A stretch of DNA of 6,725 bases, taken from assembly GCA_937896275.1 (NCBI GenBank), contig CALBMW010000792.1:1-6725 (forward strand), written 5' to 3'. The DNA comes from an uncultured Myxococcales bacterium (GTDB lineage: Bacteria > Myxococcota_A > Bradymonadia > UBA7976 > UBA1532). How positions within the stretch are numbered: the first letter of the stretch is position 1; every line of letters starts with the position of its first letter. Both the position numbers and the translations under genes were made by a program. This document shows positions 1-6,195 of this stretch, in pieces. Below the pieces are notes generated by a model. The model had not been told where the DNA came from. It did not search any database and worked only from the letters and a program-made list of their open reading frames with translations.

Positions 1-1273
1 CGTCCTCGACGGTGGCGGCCACGGTCAGGCCCCGGTCGGCCGCGGCCGGCGGCTGCGCGACGGCCGGCACCCCCGTCGATCCGGGCGGCTCCGCCCGCAG
101 CAGCGCCACGATGCCCGTGCCGATGACCGCGATCATCGCCAGGGCGCCCAGCACCACGACCGGACCTCGTCGCGGCTGGCCGGACGAGGTCGATGCGGTC
201 ACCGTGGAGCGGGCGTCGCTCGGCGGCATCAGGTCGACGGTGGGTTGCTCCAGCGTCCGCAACAGTTGATGCGCGGCCGGCAGGTCCGGCTTGCGCGCGA
301 GGGCGGCCTGCACTTGACGCCGGGCATCCTTGCGGTTGCCCTGCTCCGCGTTGCGGCGCGCGGTGGTGATGAGCTCGTTGGCGACCTCGCCCGCGACCTC
401 GTCGGCGGTGCCGTTGGGATCGTCCACCAGCCCCGCGATGAGCGTCCGCCGGCGCTCGGCGTTGGCCGTGTAATGGAAGGTCTCGAGCGCGTTGACCATC
501 GCCCCCAGATCAGGGAAGCGATCGGCGGGATCGATGCTGAGCGTGCGGCCGATGATGCCCGCGAGCTGATCGTCCACCGCGGCGTTGAGCTCGCGTGGGT
601 CGCGGTAGTCGCCCGCCATGATGCGGGTCAGCACGGCCAGCGTGTTGGGGCCCTGGAAGGGGCGCGCGCCGGTCACCAGCTCATAGAGCACCACGCCCAG
701 GGCGTATTGGTCGACCCCTGGGCCGATGGTGTCACCGCGGGCCTGCTCCGGGGCGATGTAGGCGGGGGTGCCGAGGAAGTCGCCGGTGCGGGTGAGCAGA
801 TCCTCCTCGGTGGCCTTGGCGATGCCGAAGTCGCTCAGCTTCACGCTGCCGTCGCGCCCCAGCAGCACGTTGGCCGGCTTCACGTCGCGGTGAACGACGC
901 CCTCGCGGTGGGCGTAGTGCAGGGCGTCGGCGAGCGGCCGGATGATCATCGCCGCGAGCTCGGGCACGAGGCGCGGCTTGCTCGACAGGACCCGGCTGAG
1001 ATCGCTGCCCTCCACGAACTCCATCACCATCGCGACCGTGCCCTCGGTGTGCGGGACGATGTCGTAGATGTCGACGATGTGCGCGTGCTTCAGGCGGGCG
1101 AAGATGCGGGCCTCGCGCAGGAAGCGGGCCTTCACGTCCTCCTGCCCGTCGAGCTCGCTGTGCAGCATCTTGATCGCGACGGTACGACCCAGCAGGGTGT
1201 CACGCGCAAGATACACGCGCGCCATCCCGCCCGCCCCGAGGCGCTGGAGCAGCTCGTATCGGTCCTGAAGCAT
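1..1273 (-). CDS. Transmembrane Ser/Thr protein kinase (PknB/Hanks type), 3' end beyond window
   Basis: This gene encodes a eukaryotic-like protein kinase that phosphorylates Ser/Thr on proteins from the cytoplasmic face of the inner membrane. 424 residues are visible and no stop is reached. The kinase domain (about 6-266) is complete by motif: Gly-rich loop GAGGMARVY (13-21), catalytic Lys in VAIK (K35), HRDVKPAN (128-135, catalytic D130), DFG (148-150), GTPAYIAPE (168-176) and a final Arg (R252). Possible activation-loop phosphosites are T161, T163 and T169. Residues 300-342 resemble a single TPR-like helical pair. A hydrophobic helix (371-392) follows a basic PRRG, so the remaining C-terminus should be extracytoplasmic; it begins Pro/Ala-rich and its function cannot be seen. 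The ATG at 1273 is chosen because MLQDRYELLQRLG starts the domain normally and an in-frame stop lies at 1309-1307. No strong ribosome site precedes it. The substrate is unknown. Family assignment is secure. Confidence 0.95.
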   Translation of the reverse strand, partial: MLQDRYELLQRLGAGGMARVYLARDTLLGRTVAIKMLHSELDGQEDVKARFLREARIFARLKHAHIVDIYDIVPHTEGTVAMVMEFVEGSDLSRVLSSKPRLVPELAAMIIRPLADALHYAHREGVVHRDVKPANVLLGRDGSVKLSDFGIAKATEEDLLTRTGDFLGTPAYIAPEQARGDTIGPGVDQYALGVVLYELVTGARPFQGPNTLAVLTRIMAGDYRDPRELNAAVDDQLAGIIGRTLSIDPADRFPDLGAMVNALETFHYTANAERRRTLIAGLVDDPNGTADEVAGEVANELITTARRNAEQGNRKDARRQVQAALARKPDLPAAHQLLRTLEQPTVDLMPPSDARSTVTASTSSGQPRRGPVVVLGALAMIAVIGTGIVALLRAEPPGSTGVPAVAQPPAAADRGLTVAATVED

Positions 1274-1346
1274 CGCGCGGCAGGTTAGCGACTTCGCGGC
1301 TTCGTTTCACGCACCACGCGCAGGATCCCGCCGCCCCGGCCCCGGA
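1274..1346 (-). other. 73-nt gap between hybrid kinase and Ser/Thr kinase
   Basis: This short spacer holds no gene. It has no hairpin followed by a T-run, so I see no intrinsic terminator after the hybrid kinase, and read-through into the Ser/Thr kinase gene is plausible. A 5-bp inverted repeat (GATCC at 1324-1328, GGATC at 1344-1348) overlaps the hybrid kinase stop codon, but it is too short to call functional. No convincing -35/-10 pair for the kinase is visible. Confidence 0.4.
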
Positions 1347-3260
1347 TCACACGTCGTCGAGCGCCTCGCGCACCTTCAGCGTGAGCCCCTCCACCGTGAA
1401 CGGCTTCTGCACGAACACCACGCCCTCGTCGAGCACGCCCTGATGCACGATCGCCGTCTCGGTGTAGCCCGACATGTAGATGACCTTCATCGCGGGTCGG
1501 TGTACCGAGAGCCGCCTGGCCAGCTCCCGGCCGGTGAACCCGGGCATGACGATGTCGGTCAGCATCAGGTGGATGGGCCCCCCGTGGTTCGCCGCGACCT
1601 GGATCGCGTCCTCGCCGTGCGCCGCCTCCAACACATGATAGCCGCGGTCTCCGAGCACCCGGCACGCCACCTTGCGGACCATCTCGTCGTCCTCGACCAC
1701 GAGCAGGGTCTCGTCACCTCGCACCAGGGCGGGCGTCATGCGCGCCTCCAGGGCCGGCGAGGGGGGCGCGTCGACCCGCGGGAGGTAGACCTTGAAGGTC
1801 GTCCCCCGGCCGGGCTCGCTGTAGCAGAAGATGTGCCCCCCGGACTGCTTGACGATGCCGAACACCGTCGACAGCCCGAGCCCCGTGCCCCGCTCCTGGG
1901 GCTTGGTGGTGTAGAAGGGCTCGAAGATGTGGTCCTGAACCTCGGCGGGCATTCCGCAGCCGGTGTCGGTCACCGCCAGCAGCACGTAGGATCCGGCCTC
2001 GATCGCCATCCCCTTGCGCGGACCCCGGGCCGCGTCCAGCTCGACGTTGGCCGTCTCGATGATCAGCGTGCCACCGGCAGGCATGGCGTCGCGTGCGTTC
2101 ACGGCCAGGTTCACCAGGATCTGCTCGACGTGGGTGGGATCCACCTTGACCAGCCACAGGTCGTCCGGGAGCCGCGTCACCAGATCCAGATCCTCGCCGA
2201 TCAGGCGACGCAGCATCCGCTGCACCTCGCTCACCGTGTCGTTCAGGTTCAGGATCCGAAGGGCCTGGATCTGACGCCGGCTGAACGCGAGCAGCTGGCT
2301 GGTGAGCCGCGCAGCGCGCGCCGCGGCCTGGAGGATCTCGTCGAGATCCTCGTAGACCGGATCGGTCGGCTCGAACTGGTCCTTGAGCATGCTGCCGTAG
2401 CTCTGGATCACGCAGAGCAGGTTGTTGAAGTCGTGGGCCACGCCGCCGGCCAGCCGGGCGATCGCCTCCATGCGCTGGGCCGCGCGCATCTGAACCTCGA
2501 GCTTCTCGTGCGCCTCCGCCGCCTCCACCTTCGCCTTCACGTCCTCGAACAGCAGGGCGACCAGGTCGTCACCGAGCGGCGCCATGGTGAGCTGGTAGAC
2601 GGTGTCCCTGATGCTCGCGTCGCCAAATTGCAGCGCGTCGAGGTGCTGTGGCTGCCCGGACACGACGGCTTCGGCCAACAAGCCCGGGATGGGCGTGCCC
2701 AATGCGCCCGGGACCGCCTCGCGCAGCGTCTTGCCGAGCATCGCGTCCGTCACGCCCGCGATCGTCTCGGCGGCCGCATTCTGCCAGAGGGCGCGAAAGG
2801 ATCCGGGATCGCGCCGGTCCTCCCAGCGCAGCACCGCGACCCCCAGCGGCAGCTGCTGCAGGATGCGCCGATGCAGGTCGACCTCCTGCGTGAGGCGGGC
2901 TCGCTCGGTGGCGTTGCGGATCGCCCGATCGAGGGTCTCGCGCGTCAGCCTCCGCTTGGAGAGGTAGTCGTGCGCGCCCGCCGTCAGGCAGGCCACCGCC
3001 AGGGCCTCGTCCCCCATGCCGGTCAGCATCACCACGCCGACCCGCTCGTCGAGGAAGCGCCGGAGCCACGCCGCGCCGTCTTGACCCGGCAGCCGGTGAT
3101 CGAGCAGCACGCAGGCCGGTCGCTCCCGCTGGCACACGAGGAGGCCCTCTCGCCCCGTGGCGGCCTCGAGGACCTCGTAGTCGCGGAACAGGAGGCGCCG
3201 TGCGACCTCCCGGTCGACGGGGTTGTCGTCGATGACGAGGATCTTCGGCTGCGCCATCAC
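1347..3260 (-). CDS. Hybrid sensor histidine kinase, REC-PAS-HisKA-HATPase_c-REC, cytoplasmic
   Basis: This 637-residue soluble two-component protein has no membrane segment or signal peptide. Domain order (numbered from the GTG): REC1 about 5-120, with acidic pair D11/D12, phosphoacceptor D54 in LLDHRLPG, T80 and K102; a PAS-like fold about 130-242; a helical linker; HisKA with the HDFNNLL box (phosphoacceptor H276); an ATPase domain with N-box NLAVNARDAM (384-393), G1 DTGCGMP (432-438) and G2 GTGLGLS (458-464); and REC2 about 518-634, with E523/D524/D525, D569 in LTDIVMPG, S597 and K619-P620. It probably receives phosphate on REC1 from the membrane kinase two genes upstream, and its kinase core then charges REC2. 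The first residue is read from a GTG directly abutting the preceding stop; an ATG at 3257 is equally likely. A GGGG lies 5 nt before the GTG and 8 nt before the ATG. No output domain is present. The ligand of the PAS domain is unknown. Confidence 0.93.
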   Translation of the reverse strand: MMAQPKILVIDDNPVDREVARRLLFRDYEVLEAATGREGLLVCQRERPACVLLDHRLPGQDGAAWLRRFLDERVGVVMLTGMGDEALAVACLTAGAHDYLSKRRLTRETLDRAIRNATERARLTQEVDLHRRILQQLPLGVAVLRWEDRRDPGSFRALWQNAAAETIAGVTDAMLGKTLREAVPGALGTPIPGLLAEAVVSGQPQHLDALQFGDASIRDTVYQLTMAPLGDDLVALLFEDVKAKVEAAEAHEKLEVQMRAAQRMEAIARLAGGVAHDFNNLLCVIQSYGSMLKDQFEPTDPVYEDLDEILQAAARAARLTSQLLAFSRRQIQALRILNLNDTVSEVQRMLRRLIGEDLDLVTRLPDDLWLVKVDPTHVEQILVNLAVNARDAMPAGGTLIIETANVELDAARGPRKGMAIEAGSYVLLAVTDTGCGMPAEVQDHIFEPFYTTKPQERGTGLGLSTVFGIVKQSGGHIFCYSEPGRGTTFKVYLPRVDAPPSPALEARMTPALVRGDETLLVVEDDEMVRKVACRVLGDRGYHVLEAAHGEDAIQVAANHGGPIHLMLTDIVMPGFTGRELARRLSVHRPAMKVIYMSGYTETAIVHQGVLDEGVVFVQKPFTVEGLTLKVREALDDV

Positions 3261-3686
3261 TCAGGCCCCGCCCACGGGCAGCGTGACCACCCGAAGATAA
3301 GCGCGGAGCAGCTCGACCAGCTTCGCGAGGCCCACGCCCAGCTCGCTCTTCACGAAGTAGCCGGCGACGTTTTGGCGATGGGACGCGACGACGTCCTCGT
3401 CCCGCTTGGAGGTCGTCTGGACGAAGACGACGGTGTCGCGCGTCGCGGGGTCCGCGCGGAGCCTGGCCAGGAACTCGAGGCCGCCCATCCCAGGCATGTT
3501 CAGGTCCAGCAATACCACATGGGGCCGCGGGACCCGACCCTCGCGGAGCAACTCGAGGCCCTCGTGACCGTCCCGCGCGACGATGAGGGGCGCGGCGAAC
3601 CGATGCTTGCGAAACGCGCGGCGGACGCCCTCGACGTCGACGTCGTTGTCGTCGATCAGCAGAACGTGAACCGTCTCGCGAGGCAT
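3261..3686 (-). CDS. Stand-alone response regulator, Rcp1-like single REC domain
   Basis: This CheY-sized receiver (141 residues) has no output domain. Phosphorylation-site residues are D12/D13 (LLIDDN), phosphoacceptor D61 in LLDLNMPG, T91/T92 in QTTS and K113. The acidic IDDND start, the LxxLRxDPxTRDTVVFVQTTS stretch and the C-terminal LLRAYLRVVTLP follow the pattern of Rcp1-type regulators, which accept phosphate from Cph1-like phytochrome kinases. The kinase encoded just upstream has that type of core, so it is the natural partner. The residue after K113 is Ser, not the usual cis-Pro. I start at the ATG at 3686 because GGAG sits 6 nt upstream and the REC fold begins at once. An ATG at 3698 would add only MENC and has a poorer ribosome site. 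The reading frame is open to 3779, but that extension overlaps the upstream kinase gene. It probably works as a phosphate shuttle or protein-contact regulator. Confidence 0.93.
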   Translation of the reverse strand: MPRETVHVLLIDDNDVDVEGVRRAFRKHRFAAPLIVARDGHEGLELLREGRVPRPHVVLLDLNMPGMGGLEFLARLRADPATRDTVVFVQTTSKRDEDVVASHRQNVAGYFVKSELGVGLAKLVELLRAYLRVVTLPVGGA

Positions 3687-3692
3687 GCAGTT

Positions 3693-3696
3693 CTCC
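3693..3696 (-). promoter_or_regulatory. Ribosome binding site GGAG for the Rcp1-like regulator
   Basis: GGAG on the minus strand is followed by AACTGC (6 nt) and the ATG at 3686. This is the normal Shine-Dalgarno spacing and favours that ATG over the one at 3698. The site lies just after the stop codon of the upstream kinase (3702-3700), which suggests translation continues across the junction. Confidence 0.55.
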
Positions 3697-3699
3697 ATC

Positions 3700-5976
3700 T
3701 CAGGGTGCCTGGAACGCCGGCCAGGTGAAGTGAAAGCGGGCGCCCGCCCCCGTCGCGGACTCGAGCCCGACCGTGCCACCGTACGCCTCGACGACCCGCT
3801 TCACGAGGGCGAGGCCCATCCCTGCGCCCTCCACGCCGTCCCGCGCGTGCACCTTCTGGAAGATCGCGAAGGCCCGGGCCTGCAGGTCGAGGGGGATGCC
3901 GGGCCCGTCGTCGGTCACCGAAAACTCGACGAGGTCGCCGTGGCTCACGACCTCGACGACGACGGTGCCGGCCGCGCGGTCGTGGTGCTTGATGGCGTTG
4001 CCGATCAGGTTGCGGAGGACCTGTTCGAGGGCCGCTCTGGGCACCTGCACGGTTGGCGGCGCCGATGACAGCAAGACCTGGAAGCCGGGCGGCGGCGCGC
4101 TCAGGCTCAACACGTCGTCGAGGACGGCGCGGACGTCGACCGGCTCCGGCGTGCCCGACACGCGCCCAGCCCGCGAGTACTCGAGGAGGCCATCGAGCAG
4201 GGCCTCCATCCGCCGGACCCGGCCCCGCAGCGTGTCGAAGTGGCGTCGCGACTCCTCGGGCAGGGCGTCGCCGACGTCCTCGGCGATCCACTGGGACAAG
4301 TTGTCCACGTCGCGCATGGGCGCGCGCAGGTCGTGGGAGGCCACGTAGGCGAAGGCGTCGAGCTCGGCGTTCGATCGCGCGAGCTCTCGGTTGGCGCGCT
4401 CGAGTTCGGCGGTGCGCGCCAGCACGCGCAGCTCGAGGTCGGCGTGGGCCAACGACAGCGCGCGGGCTTGTTGGCGGGTGCGCCGGCGCAGGTGCGCGGC
4501 CCAGCCGAGGAGGAGGGCCATGAACAGGCCGCCCCACGCGAGGAGCGGCGGGACGCTGGATCGATGCGCCCCCGCGAGGGCGGCGCTCGGCCACACCGCC
4601 ACGTGCCAGGCGTGGCCGGCGTAGCGGACCGCGCCCTCGAAGGCGGCCGGCTGGCCCACCGACGGCGGGGCGGACGCGTCTGGCGCGCGCGTCGCGTAGA
4701 TGACCTCGTCGCCGTCGCGGACCACCAGGTGATAGTGGGCCTCGACCTCGTCGGTGAGGACCGCGTCGAAGAGCGCGCTCAGGTCCAACACCGCGAGCAG
4801 GAAGCCTCCGCCGCGTCCGTCCACGCGAAGGGGCGCGTACACCAGGACGCCTTGCCCGCCCTGAACGAGGTTCACGGTGCGAGAGGCCGACAGCTTGGCG
4901 GTGCGGCGCGCACGATCGAGGGCGGCACGGCGGACCGGATCGGCCGCCAGGTGCAGATCCCGGGCGGCCTCGTTACCCGCCAGCGGCGCGATCCAGCGCA
5001 CGTGGTCGGTGGGATCCACCCACTCGATCGCGCGCAGCCCGTGCCCGTCGCGCACGAGCGCCTCGGCGTCGCGCGACCACTGCTCCCTCGGGATGCCCCC
5101 CTGCTCCTCCCACCGCAGCGCCATGCGCGCGAGGGGCGCCAGGGCGTCCCCGACCTCGAGCTCGAGGTGGGCGCGGATGCCCTCGGCGGCGGCGTGGGTC
5201 GACGTCTTCAGTTGAGCGCGCTCGACGTCGGCGGCGGCCTGTGACGCGCAGAGCAGCAGCGTGCCGACGGCGGCCCCGATCGGGATGGGGAGCCACCCTG
5301 GTCCGTCCGCGTCGGACCGGTCGCGGTCGCCCCAGGCGAGGGCCATCAGCCCGCAGCCGAGGACGAGGAAGCCCACCGCGCTGTGCGCCGCCATCCTGCC
5401 CAGTTGCCCCCAGCCGGAGGCGGCCTCGATGTGGAGCAGGTAGCCGCTGAGGCTGGTCAGGGCCAGGGCGCCGAGCATCGATCCCGCGGTCGCGAGGATC
5501 AGGGCGCGCGACCGGCCCCGCCACGAGGCGAGGGCGATCCCGAGGCCCGCGATCAGGAAGCAGAGCGTCGTGTTGGCCGGCATTCGGCCCGGGTGGGTCG
5601 CCTGCACCATCGCGGTGGCGGGCTGTTGGAACAGCAGCCGGTCGATGCCCAGGTCGCGTCCGAGGACATACTCCGCGAGGGTCGCGGCGGCGAGCAGCGC
5701 CGCGAAGCCCCCGAGGCCCCGGGCCCACCGCAGCCGGCCGCCGGCGAGGATCACCAGCGCCCCCCCCAAGAGGACGAAGCCGATCGCCGCGTTGAACTCC
5801 ATGGGCGCCCAGGCTGGGTCGATCCGGGTCAGCGTGGGGCTCTCGGTGTACCAGCCGGCCAGGACCATCGCGCCGAGCAGCGCGCCGACGGCCCCGGACG
5901 CAACAGCGGCGGGCCGGGCCGGGACCCACCACGCGCGCCCGTTCACGGGCCTGTTCCGAGATGTCTGCTTGTTCAT
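3700..5976 (-). CDS. Membrane sensor histidine kinase: 7-TM region, CHASE-like domain, TM, coiled coil, phytochrome-type kinase core
   Basis: This 758-residue inner-membrane sensor autophosphorylates on His. Predicted helices lie near 22-42, 61-79, 86-105, 135-151, 158-181, 197-215 and 228-249. Basic loops at 80-86 and 152-157 place these loops in the cytoplasm, so residues 250-474 are extracytoplasmic. That stretch looks like a CHASE domain: AIEWVDP (316-322), RWIAPLAGNE (327-336), DP-R (346-349) and NLVQGGQGVLVYAPL (369-383). Helix 8 (475-495), RRRTR and a coiled coil (about 504-540) lead to FAYVASHDLRAP with phosphoacceptor H548, N-box NLIGNAIKHH (656-665), G1 DDGPGIP (689-695) and G2 GAGMGL (717-722). 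The core matches Cph1-type phytochrome kinases, but no PAS-GAF-PHY region is present. The ATG at 5976 is chosen because a cytoplasmic basic N-terminus follows and AGGCGGG lies 3 nt upstream. The open frame reaches 6165 but adds only low-complexity sequence. It has no REC of its own, so partners are probably the next two genes. The signal is unknown. Confidence 0.93.
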   Translation of the reverse strand: MNKQTSRNRPVNGRAWWVPARPAAVASGAVGALLGAMVLAGWYTESPTLTRIDPAWAPMEFNAAIGFVLLGGALVILAGGRLRWARGLGGFAALLAAATLAEYVLGRDLGIDRLLFQQPATAMVQATHPGRMPANTTLCFLIAGLGIALASWRGRSRALILATAGSMLGALALTSLSGYLLHIEAASGWGQLGRMAAHSAVGFLVLGCGLMALAWGDRDRSDADGPGWLPIPIGAAVGTLLLCASQAAADVERAQLKTSTHAAAEGIRAHLELEVGDALAPLARMALRWEEQGGIPREQWSRDAEALVRDGHGLRAIEWVDPTDHVRWIAPLAGNEAARDLHLAADPVRRAALDRARRTAKLSASRTVNLVQGGQGVLVYAPLRVDGRGGGFLLAVLDLSALFDAVLTDEVEAHYHLVVRDGDEVIYATRAPDASAPPSVGQPAAFEGAVRYAGHAWHVAVWPSAALAGAHRSSVPPLLAWGGLFMALLLGWAAHLRRRTRQQARALSLAHADLELRVLARTAELERANRELARSNAELDAFAYVASHDLRAPMRDVDNLSQWIAEDVGDALPEESRRHFDTLRGRVRRMEALLDGLLEYSRAGRVSGTPEPVDVRAVLDDVLSLSAPPPGFQVLLSSAPPTVQVPRAALEQVLRNLIGNAIKHHDRAAGTVVVEVVSHGDLVEFSVTDDGPGIPLDLQARAFAIFQKVHARDGVEGAGMGLALVKRVVEAYGGTVGLESATGAGARFHFTWPAFQAP

Positions 5977-5996
5977 GTGCCCGCCTGTCGACGGTG

Positions 5997-6025
5997 ACAC
6001 TAGCCTTTGCACGTGCGGTGGGCAA
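5997..6025 (-). promoter_or_regulatory. Weak candidate sigma-70-type promoter for the kinase operon
   Basis: On the minus strand TTGCCC (6025-6020) and TAGTGT (6002-5997) are separated by 17 nt. They match the -35 consensus at 4 of 6 positions and the -10 at 3 of 6. The start point would fall near 5990, leaving a leader of about 14 nt that still contains the AGGCGGG ribosome site. The -35 lies inside the first 18-bp repeat, and the spacer holds GCACGTGC. In such GC-rich DNA a match of this quality is weak evidence. Confidence 0.18.
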
Positions 6026-6066
6026 CAGGCGTGCAGGGAGCAACAGGCGTGCGGGGGGCAACAAGG
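6013..6066. repeat. Three tandem copies of an 18-bp repeat
   Basis: The copies are GTGCGGTGGGCAACAGGC (6013-6030), GTGCAGGGAGCAACAGGC (6031-6048) and GTGCGGGGGGCAACAAGG (6049-6066). They differ pairwise at 3 or 4 positions, while GTGC at the start and GCAACA at positions 10-15 are invariant. The array lies 37 to 90 nt upstream of the sensor kinase ATG. It could be a set of regulator binding sites or a product of slippage; the sequence cannot decide. The 18-bp period is not a multiple of the helical turn, so successive copies would face different sides of the DNA. Confidence 0.85.
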
Positions 6067-6195
6067 AACCAGTGCGCGAGGCGAAGGGCTCGCAGCGTGC
6101 CCGCGGTTCGACGATGCCAGCGAGACAACAGAGGCTCGGAGACGTGCAGCGGCGGAGGATGCCACGCCAAGCCGACGACGCCGCTCGGACTCTGA

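Larger units (their letters stand above)
5977..6195. other. Intergenic region between M16 peptidase and kinase operon
   Basis: This 219-bp stretch separates the end of the peptidase gene from the start of the sensor kinase. It contains the three 18-bp repeats at 6013-6066, a perfect 8-bp palindrome GCACGTGC at 6009-6016 and, on the minus strand, AGGCGGG at 5980-5986 as a possible ribosome site. Between 6067 and 6195 I see neither a gene nor a clear terminator: no strong hairpin and no T-run follows the peptidase stop. It is the best candidate for the promoter region of the three-gene two-component operon. Confidence 0.6.

Noticed and set aside
245..1288. 347-codon plus-strand open frame opposite the Ser/Thr kinase
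   Set aside because: The minus strand encodes a complete kinase domain with all catalytic motifs. The plus-strand translation has no family features and is a composition artefact.
1324..1348. GC-rich inverted repeat at the end of the hybrid kinase gene as a terminator
   Set aside because: The arms are only 5 bp (GATCC/GGATC), the interior does not pair well, and no T-run follows.
1443..3728. Very long open frame (761 codons) on the plus strand
   Set aside because: It lies wholly opposite the hybrid kinase and regulator genes, whose frames show full domain motifs. Its translation is Arg/His/Leu/Gly-rich without recognisable motifs. Long antisense frames are expected where minus-strand codons have GC-rich third positions.
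3687..3779. N-terminal extension of the small response regulator
   Set aside because: It would overlap the C-terminal coding region of the upstream kinase and is not part of a receiver fold. The ATG at 3686 has a GGAG at good spacing.
6013..6066. CRISPR array or plasmid-type iterons
   Set aside because: The 18-bp units are directly adjacent with no spacers, and there are no cas or replication genes in the window.
5977..6165. 63-codon N-terminal extension of the sensor kinase starting at a GTG (6165)
   Set aside because: The frame is open, and the 18-bp repeats would encode a six-residue repeat (CCPPHA, CCSLHA, CCPPHV). The rest is low complexity with no family match, the GTG has no ribosome site, and the ATG at 5976 is followed by a normal cytoplasmic basic N-terminus and the first membrane helix.
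6007..6195. Short plus-strand open frame of 62 codons in the intergenic region
   Set aside because: Its repetitive residues come from the 18-bp repeats. It has no ribosome site that I can see, and the remainder is Arg/Cys-rich composition noise.
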